From assembly GCA_963701385.1 (NCBI GenBank), contig CAVOZW010000014.1:248001-312000 (forward strand): DNA of 64,000 bases. Direction: 5' to 3'. Of the stretch, positions 18,139 to 26,231 are shown piece by piece (positions within the stretch are counted from its first letter, which is position 1; each line of letters begins with the position of its first letter). The notes under the pieces were generated by a model. It did no database searches and was not told where the DNA came from. It saw nothing but the letters and a program-made list of their open reading frames with translations. The translations under genes were made by a program, and so were the position numbers. This DNA is from B30-G6 sp963701385. Its GTDB lineage: Bacteria > Desulfobacterota > Desulfobacteria > Desulfobacterales > B30-G6.

Positions 18139-18729
18139 ATGGCCCCATTTAGGGAATCGATCCGGCGCCTCGCGCAAAACATGCAATCCTGTGAAGAGTG
18201 GCTCGAACTTGCCAGGGACCTTAACGAACCGATCCACTTGGGCAAGGCCCCCGCCGGTCTGCATATGCGCTGGGCCCGGAATGAAGACCTGTTTACCATC
18301 AATGCATTGGAAGGGTTTGTAAAAGAAACCGAATTCATGGAAAAATCCCTAAAAAAAGGAGATCGCTGTCTTCTGATAGAGGACCACGGTACCATTTGCG
18401 CCTTTGCCTGGGTCACGTTCCGGGATTTCAAGCTGGCCCCCTGGTACACCCTCAAACTGACCCCGGGTTGGTGGTACCTGGTCTATATCTTCGTGCACCC
18501 GACATACGGCCGCAGGGGCATTGCTTCCTATCTGCTGGGGTCCATGATGGAGGCCCTGCGCGACAAGGGCGGCAGTCGTCTGCTATCCGGCATGTACAGC
18601 AACTGGGAGGCTTCCATCGCACTGCACCGCAAAATGGGTTTTTTTGTACATCGGCGCCTGACCCAGTGCAAACTGCTGAACATTTTTCCGACACCGCCCA
18701 GCATAGACGCGGGCGAGGGCGTGACATAA
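18139..18729 (+). CDS. GNAT family N-acetyltransferase
   Basis: This 196-residue protein has a GNAT domain in its second half. YLVYIFVHPTYGRRGIASYLL near 115-135 carries the acetyl-CoA pyrophosphate-binding Q/R-x-x-G-x-A pattern (RRGIA), followed by SGMYSNWEASIALHRKMGF, the typical C-terminal strand and helix. ATG 18139 is preferred because GAAGGA lies seven bases before it; a TTG at 18118 overlapping the deacetylase stop is possible. Its tight coupling to an HDAC-family gene recalls the acuA/acuC pair of Bacillus, where lysine acetylation of acetyl-CoA synthetase is reversed. The substrate here is unproven. Confidence 0.87.
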   Translation: MAPFRESIRRLAQNMQSCEEWLELARDLNEPIHLGKAPAGLHMRWARNEDLFTINALEGFVKETEFMEKSLKKGDRCLLIEDHGTICAFAWVTFRDFKLAPWYTLKLTPGWWYLVYIFVHPTYGRRGIASYLLGSMMEALRDKGGSRLLSGMYSNWEASIALHRKMGFFVHRRLTQCKLLNIFPTPPSIDAGEGVT

Positions 18730-18782
18730 CAATCAGCGGTTGCTTCCTTGCTACCTTTTTCACGGTCAACGAACGCGATAGA

Positions 18783-19442
18783 ATGAAAAAACGCTTGATA
18801 CCCATCCTTTTGTTTTCGATATGTTTGTCCCTTAATACGGGATGCACCCCAAGGTCGGTAGAGAAGCAGCCAGTACAACAGAGCGTTTCAAAATGGGCCT
18901 GGTCTATACCGAATTATGCAGACTTTGTCGCAAGCAATCTTAAAAATATCAACCAGCTGTATGCTGAAGAATACGGGCCCTACTTGTTTATTGCGGATAC
19001 CGCTAACGGGAGCACCGTTGTTCAGAACTTAGTTGATATAAAAATTGCTGAGCAGCAGTTAGAAAATATGTCTTTCGGTCCATTGAACGATAGAGAGAAG
19101 ATTATGCACTTGCACGAATACGTGTTGGGCTCGTATCGCTATGTTGTCGAGCCGAAGGAATGGCCGACAATCCAAGAAACCATACAATGGGGAAAAGGAG
19201 ACTGTAAAGGTCTCTCCCTGCTCCTAATGTCCTTGCTTCTGGCTTCTGGTTTTGAAACCCACGCAGCGGTGTCAAATGGGCACATGTGGGTAAACGTGAA
19301 GATGGATGGAAAATGGCACGTGTTGGAGATGGACAGGAATCCTGACCGGGCCCGCATTTATCAAATTCCTGGGTTTTACGATAGGCCGCTTTTTAAAATA
19401 TATCAAGATGGGACTGAAAAACGAATACGGAAACAAAAATGA
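18783..19442 (+). CDS. transglutaminase-like lipoprotein
   Basis: This 219-residue exported protein has a lipoprotein signal peptide (LLFSICLSLNTGC, lipid Cys 21). Its transglutaminase-like (BTLCP) fold carries the triad Cys141 in WGKGDCKGLS, His167 in SNGHMWVNV and Asp184 in LEMDRNPD. The presumed role is a periplasmic cysteine peptidase or amidase; relatives process adhesins or act in envelope remodelling, but no partner of that kind is adjacent. The start is taken at the ATG before KKRLIPILLF; a longer frame upstream overlaps the GNAT gene and is not protein-like. It is probably co-transcribed with the deacetylase and GNAT genes. Confidence 0.83.
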   Translation: MKKRLIPILLFSICLSLNTGCTPRSVEKQPVQQSVSKWAWSIPNYADFVASNLKNINQLYAEEYGPYLFIADTANGSTVVQNLVDIKIAEQQLENMSFGPLNDREKIMHLHEYVLGSYRYVVEPKEWPTIQETIQWGKGDCKGLSLLLMSLLLASGFETHAAVSNGHMWVNVKMDGKWHVLEMDRNPDRARIYQIPGFYDRPLFKIYQDGTEKRIRKQK

Positions 19443-19499
19443 CTGTGTTCTGTTCCATCATTTAAAACCTGGTCGTTTGGACGCGGGTATCTACTCATA

Positions 19500-19592
19500 G
19501 GCACTGATGCAAGGTGCCCTCAGCGGCTCAGACAGCGCAAATCGCCATTGAATCACCCCTTTCACGCTAGCGTATGGTGAAACCCGAAAGTT
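19500..19592 (+). repeat. R2 family repeat, copy 2
   Basis: It begins GCACTGATGCAAGGTGCCCT and ends GTGAAACCCGAAAG. An inverted near-copy is at 26208-26299. The two longer relatives at 2898-3002 and 26344-26447 share GATGTTAGG.GCCCTTGCGG and the CCCGAAAGT end. It abuts the target duplication of element copy B, so the gap 19443-19938 is made up almost entirely of repeats. Confidence 0.7.
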
Positions 19593-19601
19593 ATGTTATT
19601 T

Positions 19602-19937
19602 GGCTCTTCTCCCAATCAGTTGGGAGAAAGGGTTCCAGGATCCAAGGATTCAAGGATCCAAGGGTTTGCTTTCCAAAGATTTTATCAACGCTTTCAGCAT
19701 TCTCTCAACATCCCCAATCTGCCCTCTTAATTTATCAAGTCTCTCTTTTTCCACATAACCCAAGTCGCCTGATATCATGATTTGGGTTTCCAATTCACAG
19801 ACTGAACCATATGCAATAGTGTATACGATTTTTGCCAAACGTTTAACTCTTTATAATTTTTAAGCATATCACTCGAATCCTGGACCCCTGGACCCCTCGA
19901 ATCCTTTATTTAGATCAACTCTTTTGGAGATGTTCCA
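19602..19937 (-). mobile_element. hairpin-bounded four-helix-bundle element, copy B
   Basis: This 336-base copy has the same ends as copy A (GGCTCTTCTCCCAATCAGTT... and GATCAACTCTTTTGGAGATG). It is flanked by a different 7-base direct repeat, GTTATTT (19595-19601 and 19938-19944). The right copy of this repeat contains the stop codon of the MFS gene, so insertion was exactly at the end of that gene. Relative to copy A it lacks a further 70 or so bases inside the gene. Confidence 0.75.
19650..19867 (-). pseudogene. four-helix-bundle (S23 family) gene remnant, larger internal deletion
   Basis: The N-terminus MLKNYKELNVWQKSYTL is kept. It then jumps out of frame to IAYGSVCELETQIMISGDL and continues GYVEKERLDKLRGQIGDVE to the end KSLESKPLDP. 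Helix 2 and the SIPSNIAEG loop are lost. The deletion begins within a few bases of the one in copy A (just after TATACAC), which points to a shared weak point. Confidence 0.8.
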
Positions 19938-19938
19938 G

Positions 19939-21390
19939 TTATTTTCCTGCCTGGAAAGTTTCCTGGTTGTAGGCTCGAATACTTAGCAGAAAGGCAATGA
20001 CAGTCAAAACAGCGGCGGTAACAAAAGCGTCATGCAACCCGTTTATTTGAGCATCGACCGGTGCCAGAGTGGTGGCGCCGTTGAATCCGGAACCGGCATA
20101 AAAGACAGTCCGCCCGGCCCAAACAGCACCGATGACTGCAACACCGACAGTTTGTCCTAAGGTGCGCGATTGGGCCATCATACTCGAAACAATGCCCAGC
20201 TGGTGTCGAGGAGCAGCACCCATGATGGCGCTGTTGTTGGGTGATATGAAGCTGCCGATACCCACTCCCACAGCGAATATCCGCACAGCATATCCCAATA
20301 CCGTTGTGTGCTGATTCAGGGTACTGGCGGCTAAAAATCCGACAAGAAGTATCACCAGAGCGGTCATGGTAATTTTACGGCTCCCGACACGATCCGACAA
20401 TGCACCCGCAAAAGGGGAGGTGATTCCGAGCATCACAGGAACGATGCCCATGAGCAGCCCCACCTGTATGGAGGAAAACTTCATAATGTTTTCCAGATAG
20501 AAGGGCAGGAGGATCACGGTGCCGCCTAACCCAACGAAACTGATAAAGCCGGTGGTCAGGTTGATACTGAAAATATGGTTATGGAATAATTTCGGGTTAA
20601 TCATGGGTTGGGCTGTTTTGTGTTCGATGAAAATAAAAAGCGCCAACAGGATCAAGCATAATCCTAAGAAAAGGTAAACCACCGGCTGAAAAAAACCTTG
20701 TTTTTGCCCCAGGGTCAGGCCAATCAAAAGGAATAAGATGCTTGAACACAGACACAGGGCTCCCCAGGCATCAAACCGCTGGTGGCCACTGGGCTTGAAA
20801 TCAGGCAGGTTGTACTGCACCATGATGGTTCCAATGATACCCACAGGAAGGTTGACGTAAAAAATCCAGCGCCAGGAGAGCGCGCTCAGAATTACACCGC
20901 CCAATGCCGGTCCCATCATGATGCCTATGGATACAATGGAACCGATCATACCCATGGCCTTGCCGCGTTCCATCGGAGGAAATGCTTCTGTCACAATCGC
21001 AGCACCCAGGGCCATGATCATGGCCGCACCCGTAGCCTGCAGCACCCGAAAACCGATAAGCCAACTCACCGATGGCGACAATCCGCAAAGAGCGGATCCA
21101 AGCGTAAAGACTATAAATCCAACCATGTAAATAGATTTTTTTCCGACCATATCGGCCAGACGGCCGATGCTGGCCATTGTGCTGGTGATCGTCAGCAGGT
21201 AGGCCAGCACGACCCACTGCACCACGGCAAATTCGGTATGCAGAGCGCGCACCAAGGTGGGCAGCGATACATTGATGATGCTGCTATCCACCGTGGCCAG
21301 AAAGACACCGGTGCCCACTGCTGCCATGGCATGCCACTTGCGGCTGAAGTCCACTGGTTCATTCGTATGTATATTTTCAGGTTTAAGCAA
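19939..21390 (-). CDS. MFS transporter, DHA2 / EmrB-QacA family (14 TM)
   Basis: This 483-residue major facilitator protein has about 14 predicted helices. Motif C-like GPALGGVILSALSWRWIFYVNLPVG near 150-175 is characteristic of drug:proton antiporters of the DHA2 group, and motif A appears as GRLADMVGKKSIYMVG near 70. It ends at the repeat element. It follows the BKACE gene after 24 bases on the same strand, so it may export or import a keto- or hydroxy-acid handled by the two upstream enzymes. That is only a context inference; multidrug export is the default for the family. Confidence 0.88.
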   Translation of the reverse strand: MLKPENIHTNEPVDFSRKWHAMAAVGTGVFLATVDSSIINVSLPTLVRALHTEFAVVQWVVLAYLLTITSTMASIGRLADMVGKKSIYMVGFIVFTLGSALCGLSPSVSWLIGFRVLQATGAAMIMALGAAIVTEAFPPMERGKAMGMIGSIVSIGIMMGPALGGVILSALSWRWIFYVNLPVGIIGTIMVQYNLPDFKPSGHQRFDAWGALCLCSSILFLLIGLTLGQKQGFFQPVVYLFLGLCLILLALFIFIEHKTAQPMINPKLFHNHIFSINLTTGFISFVGLGGTVILLPFYLENIMKFSSIQVGLLMGIVPVMLGITSPFAGALSDRVGSRKITMTALVILLVGFLAASTLNQHTTVLGYAVRIFAVGVGIGSFISPNNSAIMGAAPRHQLGIVSSMMAQSRTLGQTVGVAVIGAVWAGRTVFYAGSGFNGATTLAPVDAQINGLHDAFVTAAVLTVIAFLLSIRAYNQETFQAGK

Positions 21391-21414
21391 GGCGCATGCA
21401 CGTTTCGTTTACGG

Positions 21415-22257
21415 TTATTCAAGCACGATTCTATCTTTGTATTCGGGATTCAGCGAAAGAATCGTGCGGGCTTCATCCGGGTCGGCGATTTCTCGTCCTA
21501 CTTCTCGGGCAATGGCGACAACCTTTTCAACCAGTCTGGGGTTGGAGGCCACAGAACCGTCCGACAGAAAAAGATTGTCTTCAAGGCCCACCCGGACATG
21601 TCCCCCCATGACAATGGCCGCCGCGGCCAGGGGAATTTCAGCGCTAGCGATGCCGGCCACCGTCCAGGTGGAGCCGGCCGGTATGCTTTCGGATAAAAAG
21701 AGTAGATTCTTGACCGTGCCCGGCATCGAACCCGGTGCACCCAGCACGAACTGGAAATGCAGTGGTGCTACCATGTAGCCCTTGTTCATAAGAAACAAGG
21801 CGTTGTTGATCATGCCGGTTTCAAATACTTCGATCTCGGGCTTTACCCCGGTCTCTTTGAACACCGTTGCCAAAAATTCGATAAACGGGGGAGAATTTTC
21901 ATACACGATGCCTGCCAAATTATTGGAGCCGGTAGTAAAAGATGCCATCTCCGGCAGCAGTCTGACGGGGTTTGCTCGGGCTTCCCAGTCTTTGCCGGCC
22001 CGTGCACCGGTGGAAAGTTGAATGATCACCTCGGATGCAAGGGCCTTGATTTTTCGGGCCCGCTCTTTGAAAGCATCGATATCCAGTGTCGGTTGTTGGT
22101 CCGCATCTCTGGCATGCACATGAAACAGGACCGCACCGGCATTCGAGCAGCGGCGCACATCGGCTGCGATTTCATCTGCCGTCACCGGCAGGTGGGGATT
22201 TTTGGCTTTGGTGGGCACATTTCCGGTCAAGGCAACGGTGATGATCAATTTTTGCAT
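21415..22257 (-). CDS. beta-keto acid cleavage enzyme (BKACE, DUF849)
   Basis: BKACE enzymes condense a beta-keto acid with acetyl-CoA and release acetoacetate plus a new acyl-CoA (the type reaction uses 3-keto-5-aminohexanoate in lysine fermentation). This 280-residue protein has the zinc-binding VLFHVHARDADQQP near 43-55, IIQLSTGARAG near 96, and MGGHVRVGLEDNLFLSDG near 220, which are the family signatures. The adjacent 3-hydroxyacid dehydrogenase could produce the beta-keto acid substrate. Length and start (MQKLIITVALTGNVPTKAKN) are normal. The true substrate depends on the pocket and cannot be read from the sequence. Confidence 0.92.
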   Translation of the reverse strand: MQKLIITVALTGNVPTKAKNPHLPVTADEIAADVRRCSNAGAVLFHVHARDADQQPTLDIDAFKERARKIKALASEVIIQLSTGARAGKDWEARANPVRLLPEMASFTTGSNNLAGIVYENSPPFIEFLATVFKETGVKPEIEVFETGMINNALFLMNKGYMVAPLHFQFVLGAPGSMPGTVKNLLFLSESIPAGSTWTVAGIASAEIPLAAAAIVMGGHVRVGLEDNLFLSDGSVASNPRLVEKVVAIAREVGREIADPDEARTILSLNPEYKDRIVLE

Positions 22258-22277
22258 AGGATCCTTCTATTATTAAC

Positions 22278-23174
22278 TTATCTGTTCTTTCGAAATAATA
22301 CCCCCAGCGCTTTTTCAAACACCTTGATCATGGCACCTTTATCTTCATGGCCCCATCCCGAATCCAATGCTTTTTGGTAGGTTTCAGCAGCCGTGTGCAC
22401 CAGAGGGAGCGGAATTTTATTCAGCGCGGATATTTCCATCGCATTGTGCATGTCCTTATACGCGAGTTCAAGCGGATAGCCTTTATCAAAACGATTTTCA
22501 AGAATATTGGGCATAAACATATCGGAGGCAAAACTCTGCCCGGAGCCGCTATGAATAACCTGAGCGATCTTTTCCGGATCGAGCCCAAGTTTGGCCGCCA
22601 TGGGTAAGACTTCCGCCAGGGTCGCAATATTGCAGTTCAAAATGATGTTGTTAATCATTTTGGCCAATTGGCCGCTGCCCACATTCCCCATATGAAAGAT
22701 ATTATTTCCCATGGCTTCCAGCACCGGTCGAACCTCTTCCAAAATGTCCCGGGTGCCGCCAAACATAATTGTCAAGACCGCCTCTTTGGCCCGCTGCTCC
22801 ATACCCGTAACCGGCGCGTCTGCAAAGCGTATTCCTTGCTTCTCCAACTGTTTTGCTAACGCTACCGTCCAGAGAAAACCGCACGTCCCGCAATCCAGAA
22901 GAATCTGTCCTTTTTTGGCACCCTGGGCAATGCCGTCATTTCCATAAACAACGTCATCGACGACATCGGAGTTGGGAAGGCTGAGAACAATTATATCAAC
23001 GTGCTGCGCCAGTTGCCCGGCATTCTGGGCCGGCTTTGCGCCCTGCTGCACCAGAAATTCCACCGCTCTGGGATTGATATCATAAACCGTGAGATCAAAA
23101 TTGTTTTTGAGCAAGTTGAGGGCCATCCATTTTCCCATTTGCCCCAACCCGATAAATCCAACGGTTTTTAGCAT
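22278..23174 (-). CDS. 3-hydroxyisobutyrate dehydrogenase-family oxidoreductase
   Basis: This is a 298-residue NAD(P)-dependent beta-hydroxyacid dehydrogenase. The N-terminal Rossmann motif GFIGLGQMGKWMA is at 6-18, the substrate loop DAPVTGMEQRAKEA near 122 (the family usually has DAPVSGG..GA, so the glycines are altered), and the catalytic Lys in QLAKMINNIILN near 170. It should oxidise a 3-hydroxy acid to the 3-keto or semialdehyde form, or reduce in the other direction. With the BKACE gene 20 bases downstream it suggests a short pathway for a beta-hydroxy acid. Confidence 0.9.
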   Translation of the reverse strand: MLKTVGFIGLGQMGKWMALNLLKNNFDLTVYDINPRAVEFLVQQGAKPAQNAGQLAQHVDIIVLSLPNSDVVDDVVYGNDGIAQGAKKGQILLDCGTCGFLWTVALAKQLEKQGIRFADAPVTGMEQRAKEAVLTIMFGGTRDILEEVRPVLEAMGNNIFHMGNVGSGQLAKMINNIILNCNIATLAEVLPMAAKLGLDPEKIAQVIHSGSGQSFASDMFMPNILENRFDKGYPLELAYKDMHNAMEISALNKIPLPLVHTAAETYQKALDSGWGHEDKGAMIKVFEKALGVLFRKNR

Positions 23175-23301
23175 TGGTCACACTCCAAAAATCGTGTCGC
23201 AATCCGATCCGGCAAGCGAGTGGCGAGTTTGCCTTGTTTTACGGCGTATGAAAAACCTTTTTCCGGTAGCGCTATGGATGCTCTATCAGCCTGATTCATG
23301 C

Positions 23302-23472
23302 CTACGCTTTCATGTAATTCGGCGAGCGGGGCACTCGCTCGGCCTCCTCGAGTACGGCTTCCGCCAGGGCGCGCCGTTTCTTGACCGGTCCTCCCGCTAT
23401 CTTGCGCGCCTCGTTGTAAGCCGCATGAATATCCACCATCGAGAAATTTATCCATAAAGCATCATTCAGCAT
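23302..23472 (-). CDS. small protein of unknown function
   Basis: A 56-residue frame begins MLNDALWINFSMVDIHAAYN and ends VPRSPNYMKA, with a basic, helix-prone middle (KKRRALAEAVLEEAERV). Its composition looks like a real protein and it lies upstream of the dehydrogenase on the same strand. I recognise no family, and it may be the C-terminal fragment of a larger lost gene. About 130 bases separate it from the dehydrogenase. The stretch from 23473 to 23727 holds no other gene that I can support. Confidence 0.35.
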   Translation of the reverse strand: MLNDALWINFSMVDIHAAYNEARKIAGGPVKKRRALAEAVLEEAERVPRSPNYMKA

Positions 23473-23727
23473 AAAAATACTTTATATATCAGGGACATGC
23501 TTAAGTCAAATTATATTAAATATCGGTCTATTAGGGGTTTCGGCGCGATGCCGCCCACGAAAGTTGAAGCCATTACCGGAACCAGTCTTTCAATTGACTT
23601 TAATATTACCTCAGGCTATTGATTGTTCTACAAACCGCGTGCTCGACAGGCGGTTTTTTTCGAAGAGATGGTTGCAGATCGAGATAATAACCGCTCAGTT
23701 CAGATCAAATAATTGTGGAGGGAGTAG

Positions 23728-24213
23728 ATGTTTAGAGAAATCAGACTAAAGGACAGGGTTGTCAGTGATGACAAAGCAATTGAAATAATAAAAAAAGGTT
23801 CCTATGGCGTTTTGTCTACCACTGGCGAAGATGGTTATCCTTACGGCGTACCTTTAAATTATACCTATTTTGATAATTGCATATGTTTTCATTGTGCACA
23901 GGAGGGGCATAAACTCGATAATATTCTTTTTAACGATAAAGTTTCCTTTTGTGTGGTAACCAAATCGGATGTACTTGGAAATGAATTTGACACTGATTAT
24001 GAAAGCGCTATTGCATTCGGGAAAGCAACTGTGATTACTTCTGATTCAGAAAAAAGGGATATCTTGTTATCTGTGTTAAACAAATACGCTGCTGGTTATC
24101 TTAAAGCTGGAAACAACTATTTGAAGAAATATTGGGATGAAACCAAAGTAATAAAGGTGAAAATTGAACATTTAAAAGGTAAGGCGCACAAGCTAATCTG
24201 TTGGGACCAGTGA
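23728..24213 (+). CDS. pyridoxamine 5'-phosphate oxidase-family flavoprotein (NimA-like)
   Basis: This 161-residue split-barrel FMN-binding protein is preceded by a strong ribosome-binding site (GGAGGGAG, eight bases before ATG). The family pattern is clear: GSYGVLSTTGEDGYPYGVPLNY near 28-50, then ICFHCAQEGHKLDNI near 55-70 and the Lys-rich C-terminus IEHLKGKAHK. Such proteins resemble the 5-nitroimidazole reductases NimA-F and related flavin proteins of anaerobes; the physiological substrate is generally unknown. It stands alone and is lower in G+C than its neighbours, which may hint at transfer. Confidence 0.88.
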   Translation: MFREIRLKDRVVSDDKAIEIIKKGSYGVLSTTGEDGYPYGVPLNYTYFDNCICFHCAQEGHKLDNILFNDKVSFCVVTKSDVLGNEFDTDYESAIAFGKATVITSDSEKRDILLSVLNKYAAGYLKAGNNYLKKYWDETKVIKVKIEHLKGKAHKLICWDQ

Positions 24214-24290
24214 ATTTTGGGTAGCCACTTCTGGAAAAAGATACCCTGGATTCCCATCAACCCATCTTTTTTCGGATACCAAAGCAATCT

Positions 24291-24335
24291 AACCCCTTTC
24301 AGGGGTTCAATAAATACCGGCCCCTCTGGGGTCGG
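24291..24335. terminator. double stem-loop, likely transcription terminator
   Basis: AACCCC/GGGGTT (24291-24307) is followed by the stronger hairpin AAATACCGGCCCC ... GGGGTCGGATATTT (24313-24341), 80-130 bases after the flavoprotein stop. The second is flanked by A and T runs, so it may act in both directions. Confidence 0.55.
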
Positions 24336-24424
24336 ATATTTATTTGTGTAAGGTTTCAGAAGGTAATACGACGTATCATATAACTGACACAATGAAATCA
24401 AAGAAACATTTGAAGGAAGGATTG

Positions 24425-25201
24425 ATGGGGCCAATCATGAAAACAGAAAAACGAATAATACGTGTTGTCTTGTGGGGTTGCTTTTTCTGGGGCGCTACAG
24501 TTTTTTTAGCACCGGGCTGGTCCAGCGCAACAGTGGATCATGGCATCTATGCCGAGCTACTTGAAAAGTACGTTCAAAATGGTTCGGTAAATTATCAGGG
24601 TTTTAAAAATGCGGAGATCGAGCTTGATCAATATCTCAAGGTTCTCGAGGAGACCGATGTAAAAAAACTTTCCCGCGACGAGCAGTTTGCCTTTTATGTC
24701 AACGCTTACAATGCATGGACAATCAAATTGATCCTCACCGGTTATCCCGGGATTAAATCCATAAAGGACCTGGGTAGCATCTTTAAAAGTCCGTGGAAAA
24801 AACAACTCCCCCGGATCGATGGTGATATCGTCACATTGGATCATATCGAGCATGATATACTTCGCCCCGGTTTTAAAGACCCACGGGTTCATTTTGCCAT
24901 AAATTGTGCAGCTAAATCATGTCCTCCGCTGAGGCCTGAACCCTATCAGGCAGACATTCTGGAGCGGCAGCTGGATGAAATGGCGCGCGCATTTGTCAAT
25001 GATTCCCTGCGAAACCGTCTTGAAGGGCAAACGCTTTATGTAAGCAGCATATTTAAATGGTTTTCAGAAGATTTCGATGACGATGTTGTGGGCTTCTTTT
25101 TGAAATATGCCCAGGAAGATCTCAAAAAACAGTTGGAAGGCGTCAGAGATAAGATAAAAATAAAATACCTGGACTATGATTGGTCGCTTAACGGCAAATA
25201 G
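24425..25201 (+). CDS. DUF547 domain protein, exported
   Basis: This 258-residue protein has an N-terminal signal sequence (VVLWGCFFWGATVFLAPGW, likely cleavage at SSA). The DUF547 domain follows: QFAFYVNAYNAWTIKLIL near 90-107, HFAINCAAKSCPPLRPEPY near 160-178 (conserved Cys and His positions) and YVSSIFKWFSEDF. The domain resembles transglutaminase-like folds but its activity is unproven. ATG 24425 is chosen because AAGGAAGG lies five bases before it; a second ATG lies four codons in. No operon partner is visible. Confidence 0.87.
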   Translation: MGPIMKTEKRIIRVVLWGCFFWGATVFLAPGWSSATVDHGIYAELLEKYVQNGSVNYQGFKNAEIELDQYLKVLEETDVKKLSRDEQFAFYVNAYNAWTIKLILTGYPGIKSIKDLGSIFKSPWKKQLPRIDGDIVTLDHIEHDILRPGFKDPRVHFAINCAAKSCPPLRPEPYQADILERQLDEMARAFVNDSLRNRLEGQTLYVSSIFKWFSEDFDDDVVGFFLKYAQEDLKKQLEGVRDKIKIKYLDYDWSLNGK

Positions 25202-25360
25202 AGCGGTCCTCAGGAATATATTTCGATAAGCGATAATCGTATTTAGAGCGTTTGTCATAATAACGTTCCGATAGAGGCAGTTTTTTGAGTCCGCAAGGGA
25301 TTATACTAATAAGACCATAATTGTTTAGACATAAATTGTGTTTGAAAACGCTATTATTAA

Positions 25361-25572
25361 AGGTAGATCTTCTCATGAAGAGTTGATTAAAATGAAGGAT
25401 TCAAGGATTCCAGGGGTCCAGGGTTCGAGTGGAATGCTTTGAAATTATAAAGAGTTAAGCAGTAAGGAAAAGTTGCATAAACTTTTTTTGGATATATATA
25501 AGGACTTCAAGAATTAAGAGAAAAGATCGGGGATAGAGAGAGAATACTAAAAGCGATGATCCAATCGCTCTA
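25361..25572 (+). mobile_element. degraded four-helix-bundle element, copy C
   Basis: On the opposite strand to copies A and B, this remnant has a variant 5' hairpin (AGATCTTCTCATGAAGAGTT), the GGATTCCAGGGGTCCAGGGT motif, and a start ATGCTTTGAAATTATAAAGA already carrying a stop. After about 50 unrelated bases it has a C-terminal piece translating as QELREKIGDRERILKAMIQS. No 3' hairpin is present. It occupies most of the gap 25202-25696; the rest shows nothing else I can name. Confidence 0.6.
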
Positions 25573-25696
25573 TAGCGGTTGTCACAATCTGAATAATTTC
25601 AACCGCTACAACCACTCCATGAGGAGACTGCTTTATGCTATCATTTCGGCAGCGAGAGGTTTTATTTTAAGACCATATGGGATATGACAGTACGTC

Positions 25697-26231
25697 ATGG
25701 AAGAAATTCGCAGCAACCCCATGTACCGGTACCTCATCATGTTGACCATTGCTTCGACCGTGGGTCTGCAGGCCTGGCTGACGTTGTTCAATAACTTTGC
25801 CGTGGAGGTGGTCGGTCTGGATGGAAAACATGTGGGCGTCATACAATCTGTTCGAGAAATCCCGGGCTTTCTGGCCCTTCTGGCCATTTATGTCATGCTG
25901 ATCGTCAAGGAGCACCGACTTTCGGCGCTTTCCATACTCCTCTTGGGGATTGGGTTGGGTGTGACCGGTATGTTTCCCACCTTTACAGGCCTCATGATGG
26001 CAACGCTGATTTCGAGTTTCGGGTTTCACTATCAACCACATCGCGGCGGTCATCCTGCCCGACCTGGGTGGTCTTCTTTGGATGCTGGATTACCGCATCC
26101 CCTTTATTGCCGGCGCCTGTATGAGCGCTGTGTCTCTGGCTGCCGTTCAGTTGATCAGAACGGAACGGTTAATAAAACTGAACCCCAGGACTAATTCAGT
26201 AACTCCACTTTCGGGTTTCACCACAAGCTAG
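25697..26231 (+). pseudogene. MFS transporter with large internal deletion
   Basis: The first 110 residues (MEEIRSNPMYRYLIMLTIAS to LISSFGFHY) are the N-terminal three or four helices of a major facilitator protein. The sequence then jumps in another frame to FTINHIAAVILPDLGGLLWM and YRIPFIAGACMSAVSLAAVQ, the last two helices. The middle of about 230 residues is missing and the joint breaks the frame, so no transporter can be made. The end overlaps the R2 repeat at 26208. Confidence 0.8.

Noticed and set aside
18396..18782. In-frame upstream extension of the transglutaminase-like lipoprotein
   Set aside because: It overlaps the GNAT gene in another frame. The lipoprotein signal at 18783 fixes the true start.
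20782..21696. 304-codon plus-strand frame
   Set aside because: Antisense to the MFS and BKACE genes. It is rich in His, Gly and Arg, as expected for a shadow frame.
24291..24335. Riboswitch upstream of the DUF547 gene
   Set aside because: The two hairpins are simple stem-loops without a conserved aptamer pattern, so a terminator is the plainer reading.
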